From Pezizomycotina sp. ARF18 (taxonomy: Eukaryota > Ascomycota): a stretch of DNA of 64,000 bases. The stretch spans positions 31,316-95,315 of the forward strand of contig AZLU01000040.1 in assembly GCA_002224055.1 (NCBI GenBank), read 5' to 3'. The notes below the pieces were generated by a model. That model ran no database searches. It worked only from the letters and a program-made list of their open reading frames with translations, and was not told where the DNA came from. Below, piece after piece: positions 25,401 to 39,626 of the stretch. The position numbers and the translations under genes are program-made. Position 1 is the first letter of the stretch; every line of letters begins with the position of its first letter.

Positions 25401-28400
25401 GTCAAATAGAAACAATAATAAGGGGCCCGCTAGTGAAGCTGTGAAAAAGGGGGGGGGGGTGGTACCATGGTGGAAGCACTAAATATCGTCATGTAAGTCT
25501 TTCCCAATTTTTCTTCAGCGCAATGGCGTTAGGCCCTCGTCCCAAATATTACGCCCAAGGCCTAGCTCCTTACTAGCCTTAGCAGACGTCAGTTAAACCC
25601 CGGAAAAGCTGCGCAAGCGTTCCTCACCCTGGCAGTGAAAGAATGCGAACATGCTCCGCTAGAAAAAAAAGCCATGTCCTGCAGACTCGGCTTCGAAAAA
25701 GATTTTAACAGGTTGGCTACTGACGTTTCAGAAATCTTCAGCAGGATAGCGTAATCCATAGCAACCCAATTTCCACGTGGATTTCGTCAAAAAAAAAAAA
25801 AAAAAAAAAAAAAACCTGTATTTCGTGCTTTGCTCTCTTAAAATGTCGCGATTCGTGATTTCGTCCAATAATAGCCTCTGGAAAGTCTCGAACGACCATA
25901 TTACACAATAGGCTTAGCCCGAACACGACCGTCGCGAAGAAGTTCCCAAAGAAACGGTTTGGTTCACCAAAACTTTAGGCACCGAATGTTCTAAAACACA
26001 CGCCGCTATCCAAGAACTATCACCATTATCAGTACTCCCCAACCGAAATTTACATCTCTATTGAATCCGTAGATATAATAGTAATCCTCTTATTAACAAT
26101 TTAAGAAGAGATAAATTAATAAATAATCAATCCTGAGCTAGTAAAAATACAGAGAAAGTTGAAAATGGAGAAGGGATTGTTTTTGCCACTGACCGTTTTA
26201 TCCACAACTACACACATTGCAGGAAAACGGAAAATGTAAGGGGTCATGGACACGCATTTCGCCTCTGCGCGGTGGAGATTGAAGATCATTTCGTTTTTCT
26301 GCTGCTTAAAACATTCGATCTCTCGCGGTATATATCTCTGTCACTAATCATGCAGAATGGCCGATGTCGGTGTACAGCATCTGTAGCGCGCTCGAACATT
26401 CCGTGTAAAGCATCTGTGCAATATAAATTGCGAAACGACCGGACGCCTCCGCTCGAATTTCTAGCTCACGATGGTATCGCCGTTTCTTGCTGATTCCGTC
26501 TTCATTTTAGGGAGTAATTACACTGTGGAGTCAATAATATAAATGAAATAAGGTCCGCTTTTGGGGAACCAGTGGGATACAAAAAGGCTAATATCACAAC
26601 ATATTAACAATAAAGGAAAGCTTCCCACTGACCCCTCGAGGAGATAATATAATCAATTGTCAGAATGGGACAAATTTAAGGTGAGACACTCGGCTTCAAC
26701 CGACCTACGCCCCCAAAAAGCCTTTGTGGAAATATCTCCGCCGGAGCCGGAGAGCTTGCGCACACTTCACAGCCTCGGGTGCGGGTATGGCTGGGGAATC
26801 CATCCCGAAGGCTTGGATTCATCTTGCTTTAGAATCATAGCAAAGACAATAAAAGGTAACACGAGGGCCTCACAAAGAAACTGGCTAGGAAGTTGGCAGA
26901 TAATTTCGAGCTGGCATGACGACCGCATTCGTCAGTGAGGTCTATTCTAGGGACATACACTTTCCGAAGAAAATTGCGACTATCATGGAAATTGTTCTGA
27001 AATGAACAAAACAATTTTTTAGAAGAGTCCTCCACCGGAAAAGACACCTCGTCTCCTTCCGCGCCTTGTAAATAACGATTAGATTGTGCAATTTCCGCGT
27101 CCTTATGTAAGTAAGCCATATTTACGGATTTGTTTTGCGGAGGTCTGCAATATCCTTTGAATTGATAACGAGAGCTAATGACAAGATTGTTCGCAGCTGA
27201 AGAATGAATAATAAAGTCAACCCTTGTGGAGCGTCTGATATTGCCCGGGAAGCAAGCGTGGGGCTTGCCATTAGCCAATGAGTTAGCTTTCAATGGAGGA
27301 ACTAAAGCAGCGCCCATTGCGTTTCAACTGCTTTACGGGTTCTGCACCTACAGAAGCTTTTATTCTATTTTAGAGTTTCCCCTAAACTCAATTTTGGTGG
27401 CGGGAAGAAAGCAAGCTGAGTCTGAGGAAATCAGAGGAAATCATGTGAACTTACACACGAGAGAAAATAGATAAGTATCGGACCAACTAGCGTGACCTAC
27501 GCTATGATTCCATTTGCCCAATTGCCTTTTTGGAAGAACAGGCAAGCGCCCAACTGAGCCACTGGGATAGGAAACGGCCCAGAACATATTGTTCTTGTAC
27601 CGGACGCATTGTGCAAGGAATTATTAATTGACATTCCCACCTATTTTTCACCAGAGCTTGGAGCTTGGACATTATGAATCCTTGCAAAACCGATATTCCG
27701 AGACAATACGAGTCCCGAGTTGAGCTGCAAGCCGAGCCCGGATCGACTAGACGGTAAGCAGGGTTGCTTTTACCATCGTTGAGCAACATTCATATGAAAG
27801 GATGATCGTAGCCGTATATTGTGTTAAGACAGCTGGATAGCCTCAGAAAGCTATGGTCCCTTTCATGCGGATATGTCTCCAAAGACGAGAAAAAGGGCGA
27901 TCCAAAAGGATTCCAAAAATATATTCGTGACACAAAGCTGCCGATCAGCTGTTGTATGTCTGATGGATATTACATTCCGCTGTCCATCTCCCGTCAAGAG
28001 CGATAATAAACTACCAAAAAATTAGCCTGTTGCGTCCGAATTTGTTATAATGAGTGTCTCGATTCCATGATTTACGAGTTTAAGACAAATTAAAGATACC
28101 AACCTCGCTCGCTCGCTCGCTTCGTACGAGGACCGAAGAAAGAAATCGTGTCTCTTAGTCCAAGACTCCTATGTCGATCGTTTTCAACGGGTGTACGTAG
28201 TCTTGTGGAGATTGGGAGCTAGATTCAGCTGTCCCAATAGAGTGGTTCGAAGAAGATTTAGGGAGACGGGTGACGACTAGGCTGCCATCTTGTCGGAAGC
28301 GAAGACAAAAAATACGAAATTGCACAGGGGATAGTGCAGCTTTGGGGGTTGAGCATTTTGGGCCTTTCTCTTTCGCCCAATAACCTTCCGTGGGCGGTGT

Positions 28401-29599
28401 TGGACTTGATTAACTGAAAACTTGAAGAACGTTCATCGGAGTTGATGTCCGTCTAGCTGTTCCCTGAGATGTGTATATTTCGTGGATCACCACTTTAGTT
28501 GGATTTCGAAACCTCCATGTAAAGGAATGTCGATGAATATCACGCGCTTCCTATCTCTCAAATATATATCATTTTCCTCCTCTCTTCCCGTAGATATGCA
28601 GAATTTTCGGCAATCGCGAGAATATGCAGCAGAATCTGCGAGAGAGTAAAGAAAATTGCAAAACCTCAGCTTCAACGAGGCCGAATCATCGTAGCATTGG
28701 ATTGATTTTGAGTAAATCGTCCAAGGATTAAGCATGTGGCGTGACGGTTCGAATAAGTCTTATTATGCTGTGAAGGAATGAGACTGATTCAAGCACCGAC
28801 CGTGATTTTTCCAGATTAATATTCATCTCCAATGGTATCAGTTCCGAATTCGATGCCCCGACGGCTTTCCATGAAGTTTTTGAAGCTAGAGTTGTGCCAA
28901 TCAGCCAGCAGACAGTAAGAATAAGAGGATTACTACTGTGCTGAACCAGGGCGACCAGTTCTGGTAGCTAAAATGTGCTATCTGCGTAGATATCACTCGA
29001 TCTAAAGTCTTGGGACCTTTGAATGGCATACCCAGAACGAGACATCTTGAGTCGTAAGGACATTATGAACCATGCCACCAAGCATTGTGCTGAGTCAGGT
29101 GACTGGCAGTCCTTGCACGCTCTTAGGAACGCCCTATCAAGCAAACTCAGGACAGATCTCATTTCCTTTGGTCTTCGGGAAGACAATGAGGAGATCTGAA
29201 TGATGGTTTGATTTTGATCCGGATAGCTGCTAGCTCTCTGCAATAGCTTATAGATCTGCAAGTATATAAATGATATTATAATGTTTAATTTATTGAATAA
29301 TTCGCAGCTGTATCTTAAGCCCTTATCAACCCATGACAAGTGTGTTAGTTGATACTGCTAAGTAGCATAGGCTGAAAAGATAATCACATTTGTACCTTAT
29401 CTCAACTGATGCTTCCCGGCATTTGCATTATACTAGCTGCGTGACAAAGGGCATATTTCATTCCTTCGTAATTGGATTTGAGAGCGACGCGAGCGGACCT
29501 TCCAAGGTAGCTTCAGCAACATAGCATCACATTACCGTCAGCTGTGTTTCGAACATATCCGGTATCGCCAAATCTTTTATTCCAGGTTTCTGCTAAGAA
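22495..29599. other. Gene-poor spacer, 7.1 kb
   Basis: No reading frame is recognisable. It contains A26 (25789-25814), an 11-G run near 25450, a GA-rich tract (about 24390-24435) and a (CTCG)4 microsatellite at about 28104-28120. The longest frame (160 codons, minus strand, 26835-27317) has no known motif and no splice signals. Composition is intermediate GC without codon bias, which suits old decayed sequence. Confidence 0.5.
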
Positions 29600-30860
29600 A
29601 AAATTGAACATCGCCTGGAAATAGCAATTTCGATAAAGCGTGAGTTCGAAATAAGTGTTACAGTGAAGTTCGTAAAGCGCAGCTCAGGAAGAAAGCTCAA
29701 GGTTGCGAAGATTCGTGAGTTCAATTCCGGGAAAGGACGACATAGAACACAGGCATGGAAGCTCCTTGACGTCTCTCCACTAGTATATCTCACGGAAGTG
29801 AATCGCATTAACAGCTAAAACCCTCAATATAATCACACCCTCATCAATGAGGATACTGATTGTTAAAATGAACAGCACTAGCTGCCTTCTCTGGGGTGAA
29901 GCCGAGCTCGAGAGGTGGAAAGATGTTGAATGATTCAAATTAGTCGAAATTTTGATAATAATTCTGGCGAACAGTCCGTCGACTACGGTCAAATGAGCAA
30001 GACCATGGAATATCGCAGTCTTCGGAAGACAACGGAGAGCTGATCCGCCATTTTTGGAAAAAAAGTCCCTTCCCAGTCTCACACCCAGTATCCGTGTTGG
30101 AACTCTCGCTCATCGGTGCGCCGTCAAAGAAATGCCCGTTAAGTTACGAAAGATCCATTTACGTTCTAAACGCACCTCTTATGGGCATTGAATAAGCTTT
30201 GTATACTGGGAGCTCATGAGATACTTTTGGATCGATGAGAATAGAAATTACACTGGTGAATCTGAAGAGGCCAATTCAACGTCTCATCGCTTCCATATGG
30301 GCGACTTCGCCAAATTGCTGTGCCTTTAGTATTCCATTCCATGTGTCTATATTTCTGAGATCCATGCAGCCAATCCACTCCTGGACCACGACACTCATCA
30401 TAAGATCCAAGGGGGATTTATTGTCGGGAAACTTCTATGTAAATCTTTTAATTAATCGATACACCCACCGTAGGGCTTTTGTTGGATATTAACGCGCTAA
30501 TGTAATGAAACAATTGCTTTCGATATGCCAGTGAAATTATATGTAAGCTGACCAAAAATCGTTGGTTTCAAGAATGAGCATATCGGTGCCGCCGTTCTAT
30601 GAAATACAAGTTGTACTGTCGGAACCCGAGACGTAAATCTCTTCCAGACTTTCGATATGATCGATCTGAGCTCCCAATACACGATACAGCAGTGGTTTCT
30701 GAATTCGAGGTCCAGATCTTTGTTTAACTCAAAACAACAAGTACCTATCCTCTGGAATTCCACTCCATGGCCATGTTCGAGAGAGCGTATACGAAGCTCA
30801 ACCGATCAATATTCTTCTGAAGTATCCAGAAAGATGTTGTAATTCGTGAATGCGACACCC
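29600..30860 (-). pseudogene. Possible decayed leucine-rich-repeat (F-box-like) gene
   Basis: Scattered pieces in different minus-strand frames look like leucine-rich repeats: RIRSLEHGHGVEFQRIGTCC and DHIESLEEIYVSGSDSTTC in the upstream part, GIELTNLRNLELSS downstream. The spacing and wording resemble fungal F-box/LRR proteins, but no F-box is visible and stops are frequent between the pieces. This may be a decayed host gene or chance similarity. A profile search with an LRR model would be needed to go further. Confidence 0.25.
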
Positions 30861-31175
30861 TCCTTTCAGTCGTATCCCGATGATATTCGAATATGTTCAG
30901 TCATGCTTCATACAAAAGTACCGAACTATATGCCATCTTGTGGGTCTCTATTCCTTTGTTCTTCTAGCTGAGCTTAAGGGACCCTGGTCTGTGATATTGA
31001 TGGCGAAAGGTCCTACCGCGATCATCAGGGTCAGCTGAATTATAAACCCCTATCTAATACAATGCCGTCAAAAAAAAAAAAAAAAAAAAAAAAAAAAGAA
31101 AACTTGGTAATCTTCCGCCTTGTATCAATCAAGTACGGTCGATACACAACTGTAATCGGAATACAGCCTCATAAC

Positions 31176-31463
31176 ATGAACTTTACTCGTCTGCGCGAAA
31201 TCGTCTCTAAACGTCGATCTATAGCTTCAACTCTAACGAGCGAGCACCGCTTGTTTTTTCAAGCTCTAGATGCTCGCCTAGCAGCAGGCGCCGGCGTCTT
31301 CGGTATCAGAACACTAGCGACGTTCAGCAGCACCGCAGCCGTGACAAGCCCTATAGCGATTGTATCCATAAGCGTCAGTGTCATTTCCCTTCCGCCACCA
31401 AGCGAGAGTTGGAAGCTCCAGTCCGATGTCATTTTGAATTGGTTCCGCCGAAGCCGTCTTTAG
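31176..31463 (+). CDS. Short hypothetical frame with a hydrophobic middle
   Basis: An ATG-initiated frame of 95 codons. It begins MNFTRLREIVSKRRSI with a charged amphipathic part, followed by LAAGAGVFGIRTLATFSS and a run of about 20 hydrophobic residues that could be one membrane segment. It lies 80 bp after an A28 run. There is no family resemblance that I can name, and no neighbour gives context. It could be the remnant of a longer gene. Confidence 0.25.
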   Translation: MNFTRLREIVSKRRSIASTLTSEHRLFFQALDARLAAGAGVFGIRTLATFSSTAAVTSPIAIVSISVSVISLPPPSESWKLQSDVILNWFRRSRL

Positions 31464-34400
31464 CAAGCCAGAGTACGAGTAGTGACTAAAAATTGAACGT
31501 TGGACTTTATACTCCACGATCGCGATGGATCATACCTCGAGTAAATGGATGTTCAGGAAAGTAGCAGTACGAAAATGCGAGCTGCGGCCGGAAACATCGA
31601 ACTATATCGTCTATGCGTAGATACTGTCACTAACTCTGCCTCCGGGATCTTATCTCTTATCTGATCTTAAGATAAGAGCTTTATCTGCGGCTGAAAGAAA
31701 GATCTCCCTCTTGGATAAGCATTAGAAATTCGCCTTCGAGAGAGCCCCACATTCGAAATTTCAATACCGAAAAAAGCACAGAGCTTCTTTTCCTAACCCA
31801 CCCCCCAAGAGCAATTCGGGACCTTCTTCCTTGACAAAAGTTCCAGTAATAAATAAACAAACACCAAGCATGATCACGTCAATTAGCACTGCCTTCTCGG
31901 CGCAGGGTCTTTTAAACCTGTTTTCTTCTCTCTCTAATATTTCGCGGAGACGTAAGAAAAGTGGACTTATCGATAGTATAGAGTCGGCAGAAGATCCTCT
32001 ACGTGGTCGACAATGATACAAGGGTAGCGCCGAGTGTAAGCGGGCCTTACCTGGGAAGGCCAGCTCTTATTTCAGGCCTGACGTTTCGCGAAGCGTATAA
32101 TCCGCAGTAGAAACACATGGATGTAGTGGTGGAGATACTGCGGCACTATGAAACTTCATCGATGCCGCTGGCGTGCCACGGTCATAGCTCAACTCTCGAT
32201 CAGCCAATGCCTAGTCTCACAGCATGTTTTCGCGGACTCATGGAGTAGGATTCTAGAAGGCTTCAAAGAGCGATGGGAAAACTTGCTGAAGATGTTCTAG
32301 ATATTGTTTTTTTTTTTCGCGGGAGCGGTAGATGTCAAGCAGGATTGCTGCTAAGTGAACTAAGCCATTGCGCAACCATGGGATCTTACTTCTACTTCAT
32401 TCGGACAAGTGCGTTGTTTTTTCCATCGCCTCTACGCGTGCATGGGTATTGCACTTGTTTATCCATGTAATGGTATCACCACGTTTCTATAGCGCAAAGC
32501 GCGGATGATTGTTCGCCTTACAGATCATGATCTCAGCAGCTTTTAATTTCTTGTTTTAGAATTCTTGGATCCATGGATGATCGATAACACGTTTGATAGC
32601 AAGGGTTCCTCAAGACAATTGAGGATCCGGATGGGAATTCCTCATTTTCTCAAAACGCTATTCTTAAAGCGTTTTTGCTTGGTTTAAAGTCCATGATGCT
32701 CGCATTAACATGGTGATCATCGAGCTGGAGTTATTGTTGTTTTTTAAGCCTCTTCCCTCCACTTTTTCCGGGAACGAGATACATAGCCTATTATACAATT
32801 TTTAGGGTAAATGAAAGTACCGCCTAATGAACCCTTTTGTTGTGTCTCTTCGAAAAGTTCTCCTTATTCGCTCATCCTCCCCGCTAAATTGGGGCTGTGA
32901 AAAATATTGTTTTATTCTCATCGCCAAAAAGAACGAGCCCAAAGGACCGACCCTTCTCCAACGAGTCACCTCCTAGTCAGCGGCTAGAACGCCCCCTCGC
33001 ATTTTCATTTTTTGGGGTGAAATAAGGCTGCGTTGATTATACATGACACCCGTTTGGCATAGACGAGGGAAGGAAAAAAAGAGCCGGCTTTTGCTACCAA
33101 CCCCAATCTTTACTCTTAGGGTCTGGGCGTATCCCACTTTGAGCTCTCTCCAAGACACCTACCACAAAGAGACAGAAAGATAAAGACACAGGGACCAGGA
33201 AAGACAACAGCTACTGAACCCTTGACAGCGTATTACTTCATTGTTGGACAATTTGCGAAAAAGACTTAAACAACGGAAAGCAAAAAAAACCGCGCCACAC
33301 CGCTTGGAACACGCTTCGCGGGTTTATTCTTGAACAATCCTAGCTCTTCCATTTTTACTGTACTGCCCAAAAACTCCCACGTTCTTGCATTGATAGGGCT
33401 TTCTGGCTCGTTTTTCAACCCAATTGCCGGTTTCCGTCGTCGTTTTACCAAGGGTGAAAAGGATAGCTTAAGAGGTGGTCGATATTCAATTCACGGGATT
33501 TGTAAAAATTTCTCCAACACGATCAGGCTATCGTCGTCTCTCCCAGGTATACCCCAAAGTAATCGACAGCCTTTCTCTCAATCTAAATAGAACTCTCTCC
33601 CGACAGAATTTATTTCCCTTTTTTTAATTTTGTTACAATAGTTTATCATCATCGAATCCTTCTCCTTTCTTTACCATATTCATTCCTTTCTAGTTCGTAT
33701 ATCCTTGAAAGGTAGTTTGCTGCGGGCTAGTACTAGTACGATACAATCCTCGAGGATTTGAACGGCCCACCTTGCCTGCATCGCGAAGAACCTATCAGCT
33801 TTCGCGAAGACAACCAGCCGAAAATATAGTCGCGTCTCGGTCGAATACAATCGCTTTTACCTGTAGGTATTCCCTCGTTTTTCTGTATTTTGTTCCTCAT
33901 GTTTTGAAAAGACAGAAGATGTCGTTAAATATAGTCAATGCTATATATGTTTCTTGAAGCAATTTGGCTCCTGGCTTCCTGTATCCGTCTCATATATGCG
34001 CATTTGACAGCCAAAAAAGTCTAAAAATAAATTCAGAGCGAAAAAGAAAATCAATAATAATGTAACTGCAATTTCCACTGCAAGTCTGTACCGGTATTTC
34101 GCTACTACGGCCTGCATACATACTGCATTCCTTTATTACTTCTCTTTTCGCTTTCTTGAACACATTCTATTCTTTCTACCTATTTGACATATCCATACAT
34201 TGTTTTTTTGCATATGATAATCGTTCCCCTCCCTGCTTTTCCGTTTCCTCGCTATGTTCCCGTGATACGAAATACCCGCCGAGGAAAACCGTACTTAGTA
34301 GGGAAAAGTACGAAAATAATCATAATCCATTGTTCTCCTCCGTTCGGAAGATTACCTTCTTCTTCCTCTTTTCCCCTCATTGCTCAGTAATACGAGAGTA

Positions 34401-34499
34401 AAAAGAAAAAAAAATTTGATCGTCTCTCCTCTCTTTCTTACCCTTTCACCCGTTCTCTTCCTCCATGCCAGCCGTCGTCATGATCAGGCTTTGAAAGAG
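31464..34499. other. No gene seen
   Basis: Short frames only, no motif recognised on either strand. A palindromic CTTATC...GATAAG region lies near 31660. Confidence 0.5.
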
Positions 34500-34964
34500 A
34501 GAAAACAGATCACATAACCGTACGATCGCTATATTCCATCTTCATATCATCCTTATTATTGACTAATAGCTTCCGCGTTTCCTTCGATCAGTGACTAGGA
34601 CGAGTTCAGCTAATTTATTGTTCGTTTAGACAGAGTCACTGTGGCTGGGCGTTTGTCCTTGTCCTCTTTCGAGCTGAAGAAAATCCTACCTATACCTCTA
34701 CTAGAGCCTACCCCATCACGCACTTTTTTTTTTTTTTTTTAACACTAGTACTATAGTACAAGAAACTCGAACTCCGCCTTGTCTTGTACCCTTACCTTTC
34801 CGTCGATTCTCGCGGAGGATACTTCCCTTCTACCCCCCCGTCTGTCAATCAAGACATTATATACCATAAACGTGTGTTAATCATTTCTATCACGTCTATA
34901 CCTTCCCTTAAAAGTCATTTTCCCAAGTATATACAAGGTAGTATAGTAGTCTAAGTAATTAGAA
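34500..34964 (+). promoter_or_regulatory. 5' flank of the C2H2 regulator gene
   Basis: C/T-rich sequence with an 18-T tract near 34723 and pyrimidine-rich stretches before the ATG at 34965 is the usual form of a long fungal leader and promoter. No specific binding site is claimed. Confidence 0.4.
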
Positions 34965-37900
34965 ATGACAACGTCGCCACCCAAGAACCAGCATCAGCAG
35001 CAATCGAGCAACCCCCATTCAACTCGTTCTTCGGCATGAACAACGATAGGGCAACGGCTTCCCTAAGCCCACCATCCTCCTCAGACCCCGCAGCGCTGAT
35101 GAAGAACAACCAATCACCGCGGGCGGGGCAGTACGCCTCGACGGGAGCCTCCCACTCTACCACTACCTCACGCTCTTCCTTATCACCCGGATACTCTGGC
35201 TTCTACCAGGGCTCGGAGGGGATATCATCCACACGACCCATCTTACGACGTCGACTTGCCCTTCGACATATCATCTCCCAAGAACCCAGACCTGGAAGAT
35301 ACGATATACGAGAGCAACATGAACGATCATGACCATGCGATGATGGTCGGAGGTCATAACAGCATGCTCGTCGACGAGGACAGGCAGTTTGATTTCTCCA
35401 CCGATAAGACGCCGACGGAACCGAAGTCTCAGCAGACGGAGTCCCAGACACAAACGCAGCAGCGCTATTATAGACCGGGACAGCAGCAGCAGCAGAATTC
35501 GTTGTCGTCTGCTACTAGCGGAGGTGGGGGGAACACCGCTTTCCTACCTAGCCCTACAGCGACAAATAGTATCCACAGCCCAATGAGTAACCAACAGTTC
35601 GCCAGCCCCGAAGCGATGAACGTGACAATGAGCAGTCCGATCGTCAAGGTCGAGGACCACGATCAGAACAATGAACCCCGCGGACAAGAACAAGGACCGA
35701 TGACCACAGAGCTAATCTTAACCGCGTCTTACCTGCCGGCGGCGACGATAACGAGAGGGGAAGAAGGCCCTACAATGCCGGAGAGGATGAAGTCCCATCG
35801 CTTAACGAGACGGACGCGATAGTGAAGGACATGGAGTCCCGCCAGCACGTTGTTGAGTGGCTTCAGCGATCCTTCGCACCCGATCAGACCGTTCTTGGCG
35901 AGAGCGGGCGGAAGACGATGGATTGACGGTTGATACCTCCGGCCGTGTACGCAGCCGCTCCGTCGGCGATTGGAGGAGCCTCGAGCGGCCGCAGCCACAG
36001 ACCGCTGAGGAGGTATTCGCCCGAGCCGACGCGAACGCGGCTCCCAGTCAACCGACGGAGTTTCCGTTCCACGACGGGACACCGCGGGCGGTCGGTGACG
36101 TTCTCTTCGACGATAGCTCCGAAGAAAGCGACGACGGCCTCGGAAGTGGTAACGGTGACGAATCGGACGGCCTCGGCGACGCAATTATCCCCGACGAGGA
36201 ATACCAGCTCATGCCAAACGGTATACTGAATGATGATTACGACTCACCGACGATGATCGACCCCTTACAGGATGCTCCACCGCCGCCGGCTCCACCTCCT
36301 GAAGACTTAGAAATGGAGGAGCCGGCGGAAGCATACCCGGATCCAAAGCGGTTTTATAGCAAGAAAGCACAGCCGTGGTTCGACCCGCCGTCCGGATTAA
36401 GCTACGCGGACCGCATGTACGGCCGCACTATGAACCAGCCGCAGACCGCGCAGGCTGCCATGGAGCTCTGGAAGCGGGCGAACGATAACATCGAGACCGC
36501 TTCGCGTGTTGCCACGTTTGGTAGCATCGCAGGGCGGCACAGGCGCTTGTCCGCCGGCGAGGTAGAGGGTCTGTTTAAGCGCATGAGCTTCGGTAAGGAA
36601 GAGAAGCTTGACGTAGTCAAGCGACCCGGAGCGGGGAGCGGGGAGCGGACGTCCAGCGTGTTCGAAGCTCCTAAAACGCGCTGAAGCGGTTCTTGAGCAC
36701 TGACCACCCGCCGCTTTCGAGAGGCGTGTTCGGCTCTATTTCTGGTTTAGGCACCTCCGGTGGCTCCTTTAGCTCCTCTTCCGACACGAAGCGTAAAGAA
36801 AGCCTGAAGGGAGAGCGGCGGGAGCACCGAGCCGCATCAAGAGCCTTACCCGTAAAGGATCAAAGAAGAAAAAGGACTCCCGAAGATAGACACGGGCACG
36901 CGCTCGCGAGCATGGTCAAGCCTCTCGTCGGTGTCGGTTCTGCCACCTCCGCGGCCGCGGCTGGAGGCAGGACCAGCCCGCCGCGCAACGAGAACATAAA
37001 ATTCGGCGTCGTCAACAGTCTCATCCAGAAGGCAAACGCGGTCGCCAGCGCCGCCGGTGGACCCAAGCCTACTTCGCCGCCGCACCAAGTGCGCCACGGG
37101 AGCAAAGACTCCCTCAGCGTGCCGCCGATGCACCACGACGACGACAGCTCCGCCGACGAGGACGCGGTGCACGAGAAGGTGGTCACGCGCACGCCGTCTA
37201 TACCGCCGGCGCGCCCGGAGCGCCACGTCGATCCGATCCACCCTACCCGCTCGGGCTTCGCGAAGCACTGCCGCCAGCTGAACCCGCAGCTGCGGCGCGA
37301 GCTTGTGGACCGCATCGCGCTCGAGCAGGTGAAGCGGTACAAGAAGCTGCTGGAAGCGTACAAGAAGCACTCCGCCGTCGTGCTCGCGCAGGGTGGCCAC
37401 TGCACGAACGGCCAGCGCTGCTGCGAGCTCGTTAAGTCCGCAGGAGGCTTCGAAGCCGCGACGCCGTTCGCGGGTGGTGCCGGTGATGTTCGGGAGGATT
37501 ACGATACTGACGACTCTGCCGGTGAGGGGATGGGTGCCGGGGAAAGCAACGTCGCGGCTGCTCAATTCCCACCGGGAGTACCAGTGCCACCTGTCAGCAG
37601 GCTACCTGCGGACTTTGAGTGCACGATCTGCTTCAAGATTAAGAAGTTCAACAAGCCTTCCGATTGGACGAAGCACGTACACGAGGACGTACAGCCGTTT
37701 ACGTGTACATTTCCCGAATGCACGGAGCCCAAGTCCTTCAAACGTAAGGCGGATTGGGTCCGCCATGAGAACGAGAAGCATCGTCACCTCGAGTGGTGGG
37801 CGTGTAATCTCCCCGACTGCCAGCATAAGTGCTACCGTAAGGATAACTTCGTCCAGCATCTCGTTCGCGAGCACAAGATGCCCGAGCCGAAGGTCAAAGC

Positions 37901-38821
37901 CGCGAAGGCCGCTGCCGCTGCCGCTGCGAAGTCCTCTACCAAGAAATCCGCAGGCAGAAAGAACGAAGATGACAAGGAAGACGAGATCAACAAAGTGTGG
38001 AAGATCGTCGAGCAGTGCCACCGCGAGACGGACAAGCTACCGACGTCGGAACCCTGCCGCTTCTGCGGTCTCAAGTGCGGCACTTGGAAAAAACTCACGG
38101 TCCATCTCGCCCGTCACATGGAAGAGATCTCCCTCCCCGTCCTCGAACTGATAACATCCGACGCCGTCCTTTCCCCTCTTTCCGCCCGCGGGCCAAACTC
38201 CGCTACTATCTCCCCCGTGAACAACCCTCTCTCCGCGGGCACGGTATCCGACCATACTCTCTTCCAAACGGGTAACCTCTCCCTCAACGACTCCCACCAC
38301 CACCGCAGCTCCTTCCCCGAGCTCGACGCGATGGCGGCGGAGCACCAGAGGCAGCAGCTGCTCATGCACACGCCACACAGCAATACTCCCGCCACAGCAC
38401 CACCAGTTCACCCACACGCCTCCTCAACATTATCAGACGTCGGAATCCGTCAGTCCCGCTTCTATCCACTCGCACCAGTCCCACTCCATATACCCGGACC
38501 TTACCCGGGCGTGTACGGCGGGGCGATGCAGAGTCTGAACGAGGCGATGTATATGCCTCAGAGTGATATACACGCTCAGCTTCTAAACCAGGGGACCGCT
38601 CCTTTCGTCGGCTATCACGATCCTGCCTCATTGATGTCAACCGGCGCAGGATTGCAAGGATCGCAGTACGCTACCGCGCCGGGAGGATTGTGGGACAATC
38701 CGCAGCAGCAGCCCCAAGGAACCGTAGGGCAGCAGAGTGTGGGTAACAGCCAGGGACGAACGACGACTCGGATATGTACGTGAACTGGGACCAGGCGACG
38801 CAAACGGGTTATCATGTTTAA
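34965..38821 (+). CDS. C2H2 zinc-finger transcription regulator, about 1,280 aa
   Basis: The ATG at 34965 opens MTTSPPKNQHQQQ, joining FNSFFGMNNDRATAS one base later. Next comes DLPFDISSPKNPDLEDTIYE, a Gln-rich stretch, RAEDDGLTVDTSGRVRSRS, acidic and proline-rich parts, and from 37617 the finger block: a degenerate C-x2-C finger, then C-x4-C-x13-H-x4-H (CTFPEC), C-x4-C-x12-H-x4-H (CNLPDC), an Ala/Lys linker, and C-x2-C-x12-H-x3-H (CRFCGLKCGTWKKLTVHLARH). The last finger and the following MEEISLPVLELI are typical of a conserved group of filamentous-ascomycete C2H2 regulators, probably nuclear; targets are unknown to me. The protein ends DDSDMYVNWDQATQTGYHV, TAA at 38819. Six frame changes occur (near 35010, 35215, 35730, 35900, 36674 and 38760), nearly all of the one-base-lost type, such as an A4 that reads through as A5 at 36673. 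No in-frame stop lies within any stretch, so the gene is probably intact in the organism. Confidence 0.85.
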
Positions 38822-39626
38822 AAAAAAAATGCTTTGGAATATAGTATTCTTTTGGGATTCTTTAGTTTTTTAGTATGCTTTGGTATTATTTTCATTGGAC
38901 TGGCGGTCTTTTACGTATTCTTCTTCTCTTCCTGACTTCCTCTTGTTTTAATTATTACTAGCTCGATATACATTTTAACGATTTTCTTTATCTCTACATT
39001 TAACATTTCCTTGCATTTCCTTCAATGGTTCGTCTCTTCTTGTAAGCAATATCGTGTCTTTCCGTTTCTCCTTCTGTGTTCGATATTTCATTTTCGTTTC
39101 CTATCTATCCCTAACTTTCATGATCCTTTCATAGCTTAGTTCCTGTAGCTGTTTGCAATGCATTGGTTCGTCTTGTCATTCACATAAAAGAAATCGAATA
39201 CATACCTTATCATGATCTCAACTTCGCTCTGCAAATCATCTCTCAGAACACTATATTCTTATAAAACGTTGATTATAATATAAAACATTATTATATGCAC
39301 TGAGCTTTCTACTAGGCGCTCATAGGCTTAAAATCCAAAGAGGAGGGTTGTAGAACTGTCGTGAACATAGGCGTTCTTGACAGTTTGTTTTTGATCGTAA
39401 TAGCTCCACGTCTAATTTTCAAAAGGACTAGTGATACTTCGATCTGAGAATACCAGGTTTTTGTATTTAAGAATTACTGCAACTAAGGAAGTACTAGTCT
39501 ATCGATATTATTGAAAGAAAGGAGAGAGATGAAAGAATAAACAAACGAAAACAACGCAACGCCTCTAAATGACCTTATGTATGATGATATAAATAAACGC
39601 AACTACAATTCTCGTATACCGTTCTT
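38822..39626. other. Convergent intergenic region
   Basis: A and T-rich 3' flank of the C2H2 gene (A9 immediately after its stop) and of the flavin-reductase-like gene facing it. No reading frame is recognised. Confidence 0.6.

Noticed and set aside
26835-27317. 160-codon minus-strand frame
   Set aside because: No family resemblance, no splice signals and no codon bias; a frame of this length can occur by chance in sequence of this composition.
36846-37565. A 239-codon minus-strand frame
   Set aside because: It is opposite the finger gene in its GC-rich part and is Arg/Ala-rich in the way of an antisense shadow.
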